Positions 39,323 through 50,151 of a DNA stretch of 56,321 bases are shown here, in pieces; the stretch's first letter is position 1, and each line of letters begins with the position of its first letter. Under the pieces are notes generated by a model. The model was not told the origin of the DNA. It searched no databases and saw only the letters and a program-made list of their open reading frames with translations. Source of the stretch: an uncultured Bacilli bacterium (GTDB taxonomy: Bacteria; Bacillota_I; Bacilli_A; RF39; UBA660); the NCBI GenBank assembly GCA_947629445.1, contig CANRDU010000008.1:1-56321 (forward strand), read 5' to 3'. Made by a program: the position numbers and the translations under genes.

Positions 39323-41401
39323 TTATTTATAAATTTCAAAGTATTTTTGGGAAACTTTTTGACTTAAACGCCTATTTACCTTAGACATTTGCTGGGTTGT
39401 AACATTTTTATTTGCAACATTCGGAGTAATTACGGTAAAAGATACTTCTGGATTTTTATAGGGAGCATAGGCTACTAAAATAGCAGAGAGAGTCTCTCTA
39501 TCAATTTTACCATCACCATCCGTATCAATAAAACTCTGTGAAGTTCCCGTTTTTCCCGCTGCTTGATACTTTTGGTCAATATAACTAGCGCCTGTTCCTC
39601 CAGGTGCGAGAACCATACGAAGACCTTCTTGAATGCGATCCATATATTTTTTATCCGCATTTACAGTATTTAATACCGTTGGACTATTTTGAAATAAAAC
39701 TTCCGTTAACTTCTCTTTCGTAGGCTTATATACAGATTTTAATAGATAAGGTTTCATTCTGGAACCACCATTGGCAACGGTACTAATATATTGTGAAATT
39801 TGAATTGGTGTATAATTATCATACTGTCCAATAGAAAAATCTAAAAGCAAACCAGCCTGCCTACTAGTTCCTTTGTATCCTTCTATTTCACCAGGTAAAT
39901 CAATTTCTGTTTTAACACCTAAGCCAAATTCAGCAAATACTTTGCGGTAGGTATCAAATGCAGATTCATCTATTATAAGTGGTTGATTATAGCGGTAGGT
40001 AGCACCTCCTACTTTCATTGCCGTTTGAAATTGATACGTGTTAGAAGAATATTTCAAGGCCTCTGCATCATTGATATTTCCATATGTTTTAAAAGAACAC
40101 TTCAAAGGTGTTGCGGCTAGTTTAATACAAGCATCATTACGAACCTCACCAATTGATAAATTACCGGTAACATAACCAACCATGTGGGATGCTGCTTTTA
40201 CGGAAGAACCAGGTGTAATAATTGCATTAATTACGCCCGGAGAATAATCACTTGCTACATACTTACCATTTACTTTTTCGATTTTTCTTCCGACCATCGC
40301 TAAAATTTCCCCTGTATTTGGATTTTGAATGACGACAAAACTACGATCCATAAATTCCGTATAGGGATCTTTTTTCGAAGCAATTAATTCTTCATCAATA
40401 ATCTTCTCTAATGCTTTTTGAAGTTCGATATCAATAGTAAGAACAATATCGTTTCCTCTTTCTCCTTCTTCTACTAATTCATAAGAACCATTATCTAAAA
40501 GACGATACTTTGTCTTTTTTCCTCGTAAAATCGTTTCGTATTGTTCCTCTAAATAACTAACTCCCACTCTATCTGTAAGTTGATAGCCGAGCGCTAAATA
40601 GGAATCTTTTAATTCTAGAGGCACACCACTTTCACTACTAGAAACACTTCCTAAAATAGAACGGAAAGTATCTCCATAAGGATAATATCTCTCCCAATCC
40701 AGATGAGTTGTAAATCCTTGTAAATCTTCTAAATTTTCCGCAATAACAGCATACTCCTCATCCGTTACCTTTTTAGACTTAATCACTTTTTCAGCAAAAG
40801 AGTATCCATCATTCATCAAGGTATAAATGTAAGCGGCTTCTCTATCAATATCCTGATAACGATTCAACTCTTCTTCGGTAATTCTTTCTTCCTTTAAATT
40901 TAAAATATCTTCAGAAGTTATCTTTCTTTCCTCTAATGCTTTCCATTCTTCTGATGTAATTTTAGCATCCGCTTCCTCTGTATGATTTAAAATCCAAAAA
41001 TATTTTAGTTCCTCGATATTCATGTCACGAAAATCAACCTCTATCAAAGAAGCTACTTTATAAGCCATTTCTATTTCACTAGTAGTGGTTACTCCTGTAG
41101 GTTTTTTATAGGAAATTACTTTCACAGGAGTATTATCTACTAATAGTTTTCCATTGCGGTCATAAATTCTCCCTCTAGGAGCGGTTGGTCCCTCAATAAT
41201 CGTATTACTTAGTTCATATACGGCTTGTTGATATTGACTGCTTTTTAGAATTTGTACTTGGTACAGTTTCGTCGTTAAAATACCAAAACAAAAGAGCACT
41301 AATATCGTTAGTACCAAATATCTTGTATGGATTGTAGATTCTAAACTTTTGTATGAATTATTCTTTTTTTGGGAATAACTACGAAACTTCTTTTTTTTCA
41401 T
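39323..41401 (-). CDS. Penicillin-binding protein 2-type transpeptidase
   Basis: APRGRIYDRNG, SSVK, SSN, KTGTSQ motifs; N-terminal TM helix. Confidence 0.9.
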   Translation of the reverse strand: MKKKKFRSYSQKKNNSYKSLESTIHTRYLVLTILVLFCFGILTTKLYQVQILKSSQYQQAVYELSNTIIEGPTAPRGRIYDRNGKLLVDNTPVKVISYKKPTGVTTTSEIEMAYKVASLIEVDFRDMNIEELKYFWILNHTEEADAKITSEEWKALEERKITSEDILNLKEERITEEELNRYQDIDREAAYIYTLMNDGYSFAEKVIKSKKVTDEEYAVIAENLEDLQGFTTHLDWERYYPYGDTFRSILGSVSSSESGVPLELKDSYLALGYQLTDRVGVSYLEEQYETILRGKKTKYRLLDNGSYELVEEGERGNDIVLTIDIELQKALEKIIDEELIASKKDPYTEFMDRSFVVIQNPNTGEILAMVGRKIEKVNGKYVASDYSPGVINAIITPGSSVKAASHMVGYVTGNLSIGEVRNDACIKLAATPLKCSFKTYGNINDAEALKYSSNTYQFQTAMKVGGATYRYNQPLIIDESAFDTYRKVFAEFGLGVKTEIDLPGEIEGYKGTSRQAGLLLDFSIGQYDNYTPIQISQYISTVANGGSRMKPYLLKSVYKPTKEKLTEVLFQNSPTVLNTVNADKKYMDRIQEGLRMVLAPGGTGASYIDQKYQAAGKTGTSQSFIDTDGDGKIDRETLSAILVAYAPYKNPEVSFTVITPNVANKNVTTQQMSKVNRRLSQKVSQKYFEIYK

Positions 41402-41450
41402 AAAATCACCTGTCTATGAACAAAATCATCGTATTAGCATATTCTATAGT

Positions 41451-41720
41451 ATGATAGAAAAATTTATTCATTCCTACGTCAGTAAGTTAACAAAAGAAGA
41501 TATTATTCGTTTTGCTTCGGATAATCAAATAACACTTTCTTCACAGGAAGTAGATATTATTTACCGAGAAATCAAAGAAAATTGGCAATCCTTTTTATAT
41601 AATCCAGAAGTTGCTTTCGCAAGAGTAAAGACGGAAGTCTCTCCGTCTACTTATGAACATATTATTTATTTTTACCGTCTTTATAGTACGAAATTATCTC
41701 CGTTTGTAAATTTTCATTAA
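41451..41720 (+). CDS. DUF2624 / YqfT-like small protein
   Basis: 89 aa; overall pattern resembles YqfT, which neighbours nfo (yqfS) in Bacillus. Recognised from memory. Confidence 0.55.
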   Translation: MIEKFIHSYVSKLTKEDIIRFASDNQITLSSQEVDIIYREIKENWQSFLYNPEVAFARVKTEVSPSTYEHIIYFYRLYSTKLSPFVNFH

Positions 41721-42570
41721 ACTTATCTGATTGTAACATTTCAATTTCAAATAGGTATGGTGGATATTGATCCTTACCAGTACCTACATAAGGTGTTTCT
41801 AATATTTTAGGAACATCTTTTAATTTAGGATGATGGACAATTTTTAATAAAGTGTCAAATCCAAGAAAGCCATAGCCAATATTCTCATGTCTATCTTTAT
41901 GGGCACCTAAATCATTTTTACTATCATTTACGTGAACGACTTTAATATTAGAAATACCAATGATGGAATCAAATTCCTGTAAAAACTTATCAAACTCAGC
42001 CATCTCATATCCAGCATCATTTAAATGGCAAGTATCTATACAAACACCAATTTTATCTTTCTTAGAAACACCATCGATAATACGTTTAATCTCTTCTAAG
42101 CATGAGCCTACCTCACTACCTTTACCAGCCATTGTCTCAAGACAAATGATAACCTTTCCATCATCTAACATAACTTCATTTAAAGCATCAATAATATTTT
42201 GAATTCCTTGATCAATCCCTAGTCCTACATGACTTCCTGGGTGCAAAACTAATTTCGATACCCCTAAACTTTCTACACGAGCGAGTTCTTCTTTTAGAAA
42301 AGAAATATTAAAATCTTTATTTTTATCATTCGCTAAATTAATGATATAGGGTGCATGTACTACTACATTTTCAATATTAATATTTTCCTTATTCATTAAA
42401 TTATGCGCTAAAAGTGTAAGTTCAGGATTAATGGGCATACGAGTCGTATTCTGTGGTGCCCCTGTATAAAACATAAACGTATTACTTTTATAACTTAATG
42501 CTTCTAAAACACTTCCTAACATTTGTTTTTCCTTCGAAAAAGAAACATGAGAACCTAGTATTTCTCTCAT
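41662..42570 (-). CDS. nfo: Deoxyribonuclease IV (endonuclease IV)
   Basis: GSHVSF, VHAPYIINLA, LHPGSHVG, CIDTCHLNDAGY, HVNDSKND, HENIGYG motifs. Confidence 0.93.
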   Translation of the reverse strand: MREILGSHVSFSKEKQMLGSVLEALSYKSNTFMFYTGAPQNTTRMPINPELTLLAHNLMNKENINIENVVVHAPYIINLANDKNKDFNISFLKEELARVESLGVSKLVLHPGSHVGLGIDQGIQNIIDALNEVMLDDGKVIICLETMAGKGSEVGSCLEEIKRIIDGVSKKDKIGVCIDTCHLNDAGYEMAEFDKFLQEFDSIIGISNIKVVHVNDSKNDLGAHKDRHENIGYGFLGFDTLLKIVHHPKLKDVPKILETPYVGTGKDQYPPYLFEIEMLQSDKFNENLQTEIISYYKDGKNK

Positions 42571-42598
42571 AAACTCACCGCTTTCTTCCCTATTATAT

Positions 42599-42628
42599 CA
42601 AAAAAGACTAGAGGATTACTAGTCTTTA
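42599..42628 (-). terminator. Terminator after the 52-aa membrane ORF
   Basis: AAAGACTAGTAATCCTCTAGTCTTTTTT. Confidence 0.65.
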
Positions 42629-42777
42629 TTTAATGTACTATAAACTGCTCTAAATATAAGATATCCACCTACCACAATACCTACCCAAAGGAGTGGATTA
42701 CGATAGTTTTCAAATATCCAATCTCTAAATTGAAGAGAATATTCATTTAATTTCTCCCATAGCGTCAATATTTGCAT
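42619..42777 (-). CDS. Small single-TM protein (52 aa), missing from the ORF track
   Basis: Read directly: MQILTLWEKLNEYSLQFRDWIFENYRNPLLWVGIVVGGYLIFRAVYSTLNKD*. Confidence 0.65.
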   Translation of the reverse strand: MQILTLWEKLNEYSLQFRDWIFENYRNPLLWVGIVVGGYLIFRAVYSTLNKD

Positions 42778-42783
42778 ATACAC

Positions 42784-44868
42784 CTACACCTTTCTAATAC
42801 TCTTATGTCCTTTCATAATTTTCTTTATACCAAACGGATGAGGAAATGCGATAGTCAAAATAGACTTTTCAACGGTAATGATGACACCTTCGCCAAAATC
42901 GTTATGAATAACTTTTTCACCTGGCTTATAATCAATGCTATCATCAATAGAAGAAGTATGGAATATCGTCTTAGACTTTTCTTCTTTACCATCCAAGCGA
43001 TCGATATAATCATCCCCTATTTCGTTAATAAATCTACTGATAGGATTTGCATTTTCTATTCCATAAAGAGTTCTTCTTTTCGCTCCTACTAGCCATAATT
43101 TTTTCATTGCTCTTGTAATAGCTACATAACATAGTCTTCTCTCTTCTTCTAATTCACTATTGTCAAACATTGCTCGACTATGTGGAAAAATGCCTTCTTC
43201 CATACCAATCACAAATACATACGGAAACTCTAATCCTTTTGCCGAATGCATGGTCATAAGGGTTACGACATGAACATTATCCTTATGTTCTTCCATATCG
43301 GCAACTAGACTAATCTCTTCTAGGAACTCTTCTAGAGATATTATACCATATCTTTCTTCAAAATTCTTGGTAATTGATTTAAATTCCTCTAAGTTTTCTA
43401 ATTTTGCCTCTGCCTCTATCGAATTCTCATCTTCTAGTTCTTTACGAAGTCCACTACGCTCTAACACTAAATCTACAGTTTCCGTAAGGGATAAATTCTC
43501 ACTATCTCTTTTGATAGACTCTATCGTTTCCTTAAATTTCAACTCTTTTCCAGCATCAATTGCCTCATACATACTGGTTCCTAGAACTTGTGCTTTATTT
43601 GCTAAAGAAGAAAGCGTCTTCTCCCCAATTCCCCTTTTGGGAGAATTAATAATCCGCGTTAGACTTACATCATCTTGACTATTGTAAATTAATCTCAAAT
43701 AGGCAATTAAATCTTTAATCTCTCGTCTATTGTAAAAGTAAAAAGTTCCCACTACTTTATAAGGAATATTATCCTTTAACATAGCTTCCTCAATCGTACG
43801 GGATTGCGCATTGGTCCTATAAAGAACAACGATATCCTCTAAGGAAGCACCATTTACTAGTAAGTCCTGAATCGTAGAAGTGACATAGGATGCTTCTTCT
43901 AATTCATTATTACACCGTTTATAGGTAACTTTATCACCCTCTGGATTTTCAGTCCATAACTTCTTATCTTTTCGTTCCTTATTATTTTTAATAACGTCAT
44001 TAGCAGCATTTAAAATAGTTTTCGTACTACGATAATTTTGCTCTAACAAAATAATCTTACATTGAGGATAATCCTTCTCAAAATTTAAAATATTACGATA
44101 ATTAGAACCTCTAAAGGCATAAATAGACTGTGATTCATCTCCCACTACACATATATTTTTATGAGTTCCACTAAGCATCTTTGTAAGTAAATATTGTACT
44201 TCATTAGTATCCTGGTACTCATCAATCAAAATATACAAAAATCTTTCCCGATAAGCATCTAAAACTTCAGGATGATCTTCAAATAACTCAATTGGTTTTA
44301 ATAATAAGTCATCAAAATCTAAAGAATTATTCGCTTTTAATTTGTCTTGATAAAGACGATAAACATCCACTACCTTTTCATCTAAATCACACGCACTAAA
44401 ACAAGAAAGTCTATCAGGACTCATTCTCTCATTTTTAGCGCTACTGATTCTATTACGAATTACTTTCGGATTATATACTTTCGAATCTAGTCCTTGATCT
44501 TTCAATATTTTTTTAATAATTGATAAAGAATCATCGCTATCTAAAATAGTAAATTCTTTTTTATAGCCCAATAAATCATAATTTTCTTTTACAATCGTTA
44601 ATCCAAAAGAGTGAAAGGTTGAAATTTGGATTTGATAGGCAATGGGTCCTAACATGGAACATACCCTATCACGCATTTCTTTCGCTGCTTTATTCGTAAA
44701 AGTAATCGCCAAAATATTGGTAGGTGCGATTCCTACTTCTTCAATCAAATAGGCAATACGAGTTGTTAAAACACGTGTTTTTCCACTTCCTGCTCCCGCT
44801 AAAACCAAAAGTGGTCCTTCTGTTGTCATTACGGCTTCTTTCTGTTGTTCATTTAAATTATCAAACAT
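42784..44868 (-). CDS. pcrA: ATP-dependent DNA helicase PcrA/UvrD
   Basis: AGAGSGKTRVLTTRIAYLI, IDEYQDTN, GDESQSIYAFRG, TMHSAKGLEF motifs. Confidence 0.94.
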   Translation of the reverse strand: MFDNLNEQQKEAVMTTEGPLLVLAGAGSGKTRVLTTRIAYLIEEVGIAPTNILAITFTNKAAKEMRDRVCSMLGPIAYQIQISTFHSFGLTIVKENYDLLGYKKEFTILDSDDSLSIIKKILKDQGLDSKVYNPKVIRNRISSAKNERMSPDRLSCFSACDLDEKVVDVYRLYQDKLKANNSLDFDDLLLKPIELFEDHPEVLDAYRERFLYILIDEYQDTNEVQYLLTKMLSGTHKNICVVGDESQSIYAFRGSNYRNILNFEKDYPQCKIILLEQNYRSTKTILNAANDVIKNNKERKDKKLWTENPEGDKVTYKRCNNELEEASYVTSTIQDLLVNGASLEDIVVLYRTNAQSRTIEEAMLKDNIPYKVVGTFYFYNRREIKDLIAYLRLIYNSQDDVSLTRIINSPKRGIGEKTLSSLANKAQVLGTSMYEAIDAGKELKFKETIESIKRDSENLSLTETVDLVLERSGLRKELEDENSIEAEAKLENLEEFKSITKNFEERYGIISLEEFLEEISLVADMEEHKDNVHVVTLMTMHSAKGLEFPYVFVIGMEEGIFPHSRAMFDNSELEEERRLCYVAITRAMKKLWLVGAKRRTLYGIENANPISRFINEIGDDYIDRLDGKEEKSKTIFHTSSIDDSIDYKPGEKVIHNDFGEGVIITVEKSILTIAFPHPFGIKKIMKGHKSIRKV

Positions 44869-44982
44869 ATGATTACCTACTTCCTATTCCCATTATAACA
44901 TAAAAAAGGGAAGAAAAAAGAAGTTCTTGTATTTCTTTTAACCATTCCGTCAATTGCACATATATTATCATAGGAGGTTTAT

Positions 44983-45903
44983 ATGAACTACGATTATTAC
45001 TTTGGGAATACTTTTTACAATTATTATGATAACATAGGAATTCAAAGTAAAGAATACCATATTATGGCTCCAGAACAATCGCAAGCAGAACAACCAGGTA
45101 TGGAATACTTAATGACACCAAAACCCATCTTTGACAATCCCAACTACCGAGGAAGTGGCAAACTAAAAGATAAAGTTGCTATTGTAACTGGTGGAGATAG
45201 TGGTCTTGGAAAAGCAGCTTCCATTGCCTTTGTAAAGGAAGGAGCCAAAATTGTCATTGTCTACTATGATGAAGATAAAGATGCCTTAGATACCCAAGAT
45301 TATATAGAGAAACTAGGAGGAGAATGCCTATTGCTAAGAGGCGACATTACTAGTCATGAATTTTGTAAAGAAATTGTTAATCAAACATTAGAGCGATTCG
45401 GAAAAATAGATATTCTTGTTAACAATGCCGGTGTCCAATATCAACAAGACTGCATTGAAAACATTAGTAATGAACAGTTTGATTGGACAATGAAGGTAAA
45501 TGTCTATGGAATGTTTTATTTGACAAAAGAGGTTGTTCCTTATCTCTGTTCCGGATCTTCCATTATTAATCTTACTTCTGTGACTGCCTTTTTCGGGGAA
45601 CCACAACTCATTGATTACGTTACTACGAAAGGCGCTATTGTAGGTTTCACAAGAGCTTTAGCACGTAATCTAGCGCTTAAAAATATCCGTGTCAATGCGA
45701 TTGCCCCAGGCTTCTTTTGGACTCCCCTACAACCGGCTTGTTGGGTAAAAGAAAAAATTCCCTCTCTAGGAGCAGACGCTGCTATGGCAAGAGGAGCAAT
45801 GCCCTTTGAACTTGCTCCAACATTCGTCTTTTTAGCTTCTGATGACTCTAGTTATGTAACAGGTCAAGTCATTCATAACAATGGCGGACAAATTATGGGA
45901 TAA
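44983..45903 (+). CDS. Short-chain dehydrogenase/reductase family oxidoreductase
   Basis: VAIVTGGDSGLGKAASIAF, NNAGVQ, DYVTTKGAI (YxxxK), C-terminal TGQVIHNNGGQIMG. Confidence 0.9.
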   Translation: MNYDYYFGNTFYNYYDNIGIQSKEYHIMAPEQSQAEQPGMEYLMTPKPIFDNPNYRGSGKLKDKVAIVTGGDSGLGKAASIAFVKEGAKIVIVYYDEDKDALDTQDYIEKLGGECLLLRGDITSHEFCKEIVNQTLERFGKIDILVNNAGVQYQQDCIENISNEQFDWTMKVNVYGMFYLTKEVVPYLCSGSSIINLTSVTAFFGEPQLIDYVTTKGAIVGFTRALARNLALKNIRVNAIAPGFFWTPLQPACWVKEKIPSLGADAAMARGAMPFELAPTFVFLASDDSSYVTGQVIHNNGGQIMG

Positions 45904-45929
45904 AAACTACTTATGTAGTTTTTTATTTT
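45902..45929 (+). terminator. Terminator after the SDR gene
   Basis: AAAACTACTTATGTAGTTTTTTATTTTT. Confidence 0.65.
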
Positions 45930-45988
45930 TCTCTTTTTCCATTTTGATTGTAAAACGACACATAAAAAAGACTGTCTTCAAAACAGTC

Positions 45989-46777
45989 TCAATCTTTCTT
46001 AATATAAATTTTTTCAATAAAACTGATTACGGTATAAAGAACAGTAGCTAATAAGGACAAAAGAACAACTCCACTAATTACCAAATTTAAATTAAATACT
46101 TGCGAACCATACATAATAAGATAGCCAATACCTTCTTTTGATACTAAAAACTCTCCCATAATTACCCCAATTAAACACATACTAATATTTAGTTTCAATG
46201 TTTCCATTAGATTCTTTTTACTATTTGGAAATATTAAGTAAAAACATATTTGCCATTTATTCGCATCAAAAGATTTCATCAACTTTATCTTTTGACTATC
46301 TACTTTTTGAAATCCTTGATAAATATTTAATATGGCAACAATAACAGAAATTAACATCGCCATTAAAATAATGGATTTTTGATTCGCACCACACCATATC
46401 AAGATAATGGGGCCAAGCGCTACTTTAGGTAAACTATTTAGTACCGTGAAATAAGGATCTAATACTTTAGCAACGTTTGGAAACCACCAAAGAATAACAG
46501 CTACTAGTACTCCTAACGTCATTCCCATAAAAAATCCTAAAATGGTTTCATAAGTCGTAACCCAAATATGATGAAATAAAGTGCCACTGTCATAAAGAGA
46601 TAAAATAGTATCCCACACTTTACTTGGACTAGACGAAATAAAAGAATCGATTATACCTTTATCAGCAGCAAATTGCCATATTCCCAAAAGAAGGAAAAGC
46701 AATAAAAACTGGCAAAAATGAATAAAGATTTTTTCCTGACGAATTTTTCTAAGATATATTTTATGTTCATGACTCAT
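45989..46777 (-). CDS. ABC transporter permease (NitT/TauT/SsuC-like)
   Basis: Polytopic; LPKVALGPIILIWCG EAA-type region. Start at MSHEHK overlaps the ATPase stop. Confidence 0.87.
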   Translation of the reverse strand: MSHEHKIYLRKIRQEKIFIHFCQFLLLFLLLGIWQFAADKGIIDSFISSSPSKVWDTILSLYDSGTLFHHIWVTTYETILGFFMGMTLGVLVAVILWWFPNVAKVLDPYFTVLNSLPKVALGPIILIWCGANQKSIILMAMLISVIVAILNIYQGFQKVDSQKIKLMKSFDANKWQICFYLIFPNSKKNLMETLKLNISMCLIGVIMGEFLVSKEGIGYLIMYGSQVFNLNLVISGVVLLSLLATVLYTVISFIEKIYIKKD

Positions 46778-47510
46778 GGTCAATTTCCTTCCAAATTTCT
46801 TCATAGTAATGAGAAAATTCTTTCGCTTTTCTATTTTCAATTGGCGTTGAAAAATCTGTCAATGAAATTAAAAATTCTTTTTTGATGGTACAAGGTCTTT
46901 TCGATAATACAATTACTCTAGTGCACATAGAGATAGCTTCTGCAATATCATGCGTTACCATAATAAGACTCTTTTTTTCTTCTTTTAAGATATGGAACAC
47001 GTCATCCGAAATTGCTAATCTTGACTGATAATCCAAAGCACTAAAGGGTTCATCCATAAGGAGAATATCTGGTTTTATCGCAAGTGTTCTAATAAGCGCT
47101 ACTCTCTGCCTCATTCCCCCTGATAAATGGCTAGGATAACTATTTAAGAAATCTCCTAACCCATATTTTTTTAATAATGAAATGACATACTCTCTTTTTT
47201 CATCCGTTAACTCTCCTTTGATTTTTAACCCTAATAAACAATTATCCAAAATGGTTAACCACTCAAATAAAGCATCCGTTTGAAGCATATATCCCATCTT
47301 TTTATTTTGATAAATAATAGTACCATCTGTCTTTTCTTCTAGTCCACTTAAAATCGATAGTATCGTAGACTTCCCACATCCAGATGGTCCAACAAGCGCT
47401 ACAAACTCCCCATCTGCTAAAGAAAGAGAAAAATCCTCTACAGCAATTGTTTCTTTTTCTTTCGTATGGTATGTTTTCTTTAAATTTTGGATATTTAATA
47501 TATTATTCAT
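46767..47510 (-). CDS. ABC transporter ATP-binding protein (NitT/TauT/SsuB-like)
   Basis: GPSGCGKSTIL, LSGGMRQRVALIR, LLMDEPFSALD. Confidence 0.92.
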   Translation of the reverse strand: MNNILNIQNLKKTYHTKEKETIAVEDFSLSLADGEFVALVGPSGCGKSTILSILSGLEEKTDGTIIYQNKKMGYMLQTDALFEWLTILDNCLLGLKIKGELTDEKREYVISLLKKYGLGDFLNSYPSHLSGGMRQRVALIRTLAIKPDILLMDEPFSALDYQSRLAISDDVFHILKEEKKSLIMVTHDIAEAISMCTRVIVLSKRPCTIKKEFLISLTDFSTPIENRKAKEFSHYYEEIWKEIDHES

Positions 47511-48384
47511 GATTATAGGTATTATCGACTACAATCGAATAATCGACTTTTTTAGTTAAGAAACCATTAAAATCAACAATCTCTTGCATATGGTTATACC
47601 CATCCTCTGTAATGTAAGTTGTTCGGTACCAAGAATCACTATCTCTATATCTTTTTACTACCGTCTCTATATCATTCAAACTAGTATCCGGAAAATAATC
47701 TACTAAAATCTTTGCTAAATCAGCATCATTATGATCAAAAGTATAATCTATTCCCTTCTGAAGAGCTCTCGTAAATTTTTCTATCTTATCTAGATTACTT
47801 TCTATATAACTTTTTAAAGCATTAAAAGTTGTGTATGGAACTTCTCCTCCTAACTCTCCGATAGAGGCAACAACATATCCATATCCCTCTTGTTCCAAGT
47901 TCAAAGCATTTGGTTCAAATAAAGTAACATAGTCTCCCTGTCCTCCAATAAAAGCCCCTGATAAAGCAGCAAAATCAACACTAGTATCTACAGTTAAGTT
48001 TTCAATCCCCTGTTCATGAAGGGTGTAGTTCAACGTCATAGATGGCATTCCACCTTGTCTTCCCCCTAAGATAACACCCTTTAATTTGGTTAAATCAAAG
48101 TTTTCCATTGGTTCTCTAGATACAAGAAAACTTCCATCTCTTTTAGTCATACCAGCAAAATTAATTAAATAATCTTTAGCTCCTTCATTATAGATATATA
48201 AAGTTTGTTCACTACCACAAAAACCAATTTGAACATCTCCACTCATAACAGCAGCTGCAACATTATTAGCCCCACTAGTAAGAATAATCTCAACGTCTAA
48301 CCCTTCTTCTTTAAAATACCCTAGAGCATCCGCTACATAAAGTGGCGTATAGAAAATACTATGGGTTACTTCTGCTACCATCAC
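47503..48384 (-). pseudogene. ABC substrate-binding protein, C-terminal part, separated from its signal sequence by a serine-recombinase element
   Basis: Begins at MVAEVTHSIFYTPLYVADALGYF with no signal peptide; the matching N-terminal part is read at 51561-51719. Confidence 0.85.
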
Positions 48385-48391
48385 CTCATGG
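48373..48391. repeat. Attachment-site arm, left end of element
   Basis: TGCTACCATCACCTCATGG; 16/19 identical to the reverse complement of 51573-51591. Confidence 0.8.
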
Positions 48392-50068
48392 ACATTTTAC
48401 ATTACTTCCGATGAAATGAATATATAGATTTTCTCCATCAGATTCTACAGAACTTATTAATGATTTTATAAATGTTCGTTTGCTCACTATATCTAAATCC
48501 TCAAATGTATCCATATAGTTCTGAATAACATGAAAAGCAAGTTTTACTACTTGCTTTTCATCTACTTCTATTTGTCCTTCATTCTCTAATTCCGAAATTC
48601 TATTTTTGATAATAGAATTTTTATTTTTCAAACTTTTTATTTGCTCTATCACTTCCGTCATGATTTCTTTATCAACTTCCGCTAATTTATCCACAAGTTT
48701 TTCTAGTTTCATTTTGTTGTTAGTGAAAGTGTTTTTTAAACTTTGTAATTCATTTTGCTTTTTTGCTGGTTCTTTCGTTCTACTTTCTACTATATCTTGG
48801 AGTTTCGTTATAAAGTCACTAATTGGTACTGTTAATTCCTTTACTTTAGAAACTACTAAGTGATCTGTTTCTGTTCCATTTATATTTCTACATTGACAGA
48901 ATTGTTTCCTACTTTTATCTTTTAATTCACATAAATAACTGAAATTTCTCTTACCAGTAGTTGTATATGAATTACGAAGTCTCGGGCGCATATAACTACC
49001 ACAATATTTGCATTTGATAATTCCTGAAAGTAGAGCATTGTTTTGAGGGGGTGTTCGAAATCGTTTATTTTTATTGTTATCTAGCAAATTCCAAACTTTT
49101 ATAAATTTGTCACTAGAAATAACGCCATGATGTTTACCAACCGCTATAATCCATTCCGATATATTTTTCATCGTTTTAGGTTTTCCTGCTATTTCCAATC
49201 TTTTATTATAGGCAATAAGACCACGCCTGCCATCAAAATCATTCTCATCTGCATATATGGTAACGCCCATATTTTCAAAAAATTTCTTGATTTGTTTATC
49301 AGCTACCACATATACCGGATTTTTTAAAATAGATATTAACGAAAATCTTGTAAAATTATTATGATTCCTAGTTTTAATTCCTTGTTGTAATAGATAGCTC
49401 TCTAATTTACTCAATCCTTTTAGTTCATCCATTTTATCCCATATTAACTGAATAGTTTTTATTTCATCTGGTATTTGATCTAATTGATATAAACTTCTTT
49501 TTTTCCCTTCTATATCGATATTTTCTATTTTTTTAGATTGAAATCCTAAAGGAGTATTCCCACCAAGCCAACGACCAGTTTTAGCAAGTTCATACATATT
49601 ATCGCGGATTCGTTCCGCTATCGTATCGCGTTCTAATTGCGCAAAAACAGAGGTAATCATTAACATGGCTATTCCCATGGGCGTAGAAGTATCAAAATTT
49701 TCACTTACGGATATAAAATCGACATTATATTTAGCAAGTTCATCCTTTAAATTACAAAAATCTGATACATTACGACTTACTCTATCTAATCGATATACTA
49801 TGATAGCCTGAATTTTGTTTGCTCTAATATCCTTCAGCATCTTTTGAAATTCAGGTCTATTTGTATTATAACCAGTAAAGCCTTCATCTTGATAGATACG
49901 TATTTTTTCCTCTATTTCTCTTCCATATTTATTAGTTAACTGACTTTTACATAACTCAATTTGATTCTCTATACTTTCTCCTTTACCAGTGAATTTAGAT
50001 TTTCGACTATATATAGCATAATACCGCTTTTCATTCATAGGATCATTCCTTTTGTAATATTTATCCAT
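48386..50068 (-). CDS. Large serine recombinase
   Basis: YAIYSRKS catalytic Ser region, YRLDRVSRN, ERDTIAERIRDNM, zinc ribbon CKYCGSYMRPRLR, C-terminal coiled coil. Start may be MNEKRYY at 50038. Confidence 0.92.
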   Translation of the reverse strand: MDKYYKRNDPMNEKRYYAIYSRKSKFTGKGESIENQIELCKSQLTNKYGREIEEKIRIYQDEGFTGYNTNRPEFQKMLKDIRANKIQAIIVYRLDRVSRNVSDFCNLKDELAKYNVDFISVSENFDTSTPMGIAMLMITSVFAQLERDTIAERIRDNMYELAKTGRWLGGNTPLGFQSKKIENIDIEGKKRSLYQLDQIPDEIKTIQLIWDKMDELKGLSKLESYLLQQGIKTRNHNNFTRFSLISILKNPVYVVADKQIKKFFENMGVTIYADENDFDGRRGLIAYNKRLEIAGKPKTMKNISEWIIAVGKHHGVISSDKFIKVWNLLDNNKNKRFRTPPQNNALLSGIIKCKYCGSYMRPRLRNSYTTTGKRNFSYLCELKDKSRKQFCQCRNINGTETDHLVVSKVKELTVPISDFITKLQDIVESRTKEPAKKQNELQSLKNTFTNNKMKLEKLVDKLAEVDKEIMTEVIEQIKSLKNKNSIIKNRISELENEGQIEVDEKQVVKLAFHVIQNYMDTFEDLDIVSKRTFIKSLISSVESDGENLYIHFIGSNVKCP

Positions 50069-50151
50069 TAATTAAAATATCACGTTACAATCCCATTTAG
50101 AACTAATTTATAGTCATTTCTATTATTTTTAATCACATAAGAAAATTTCTT

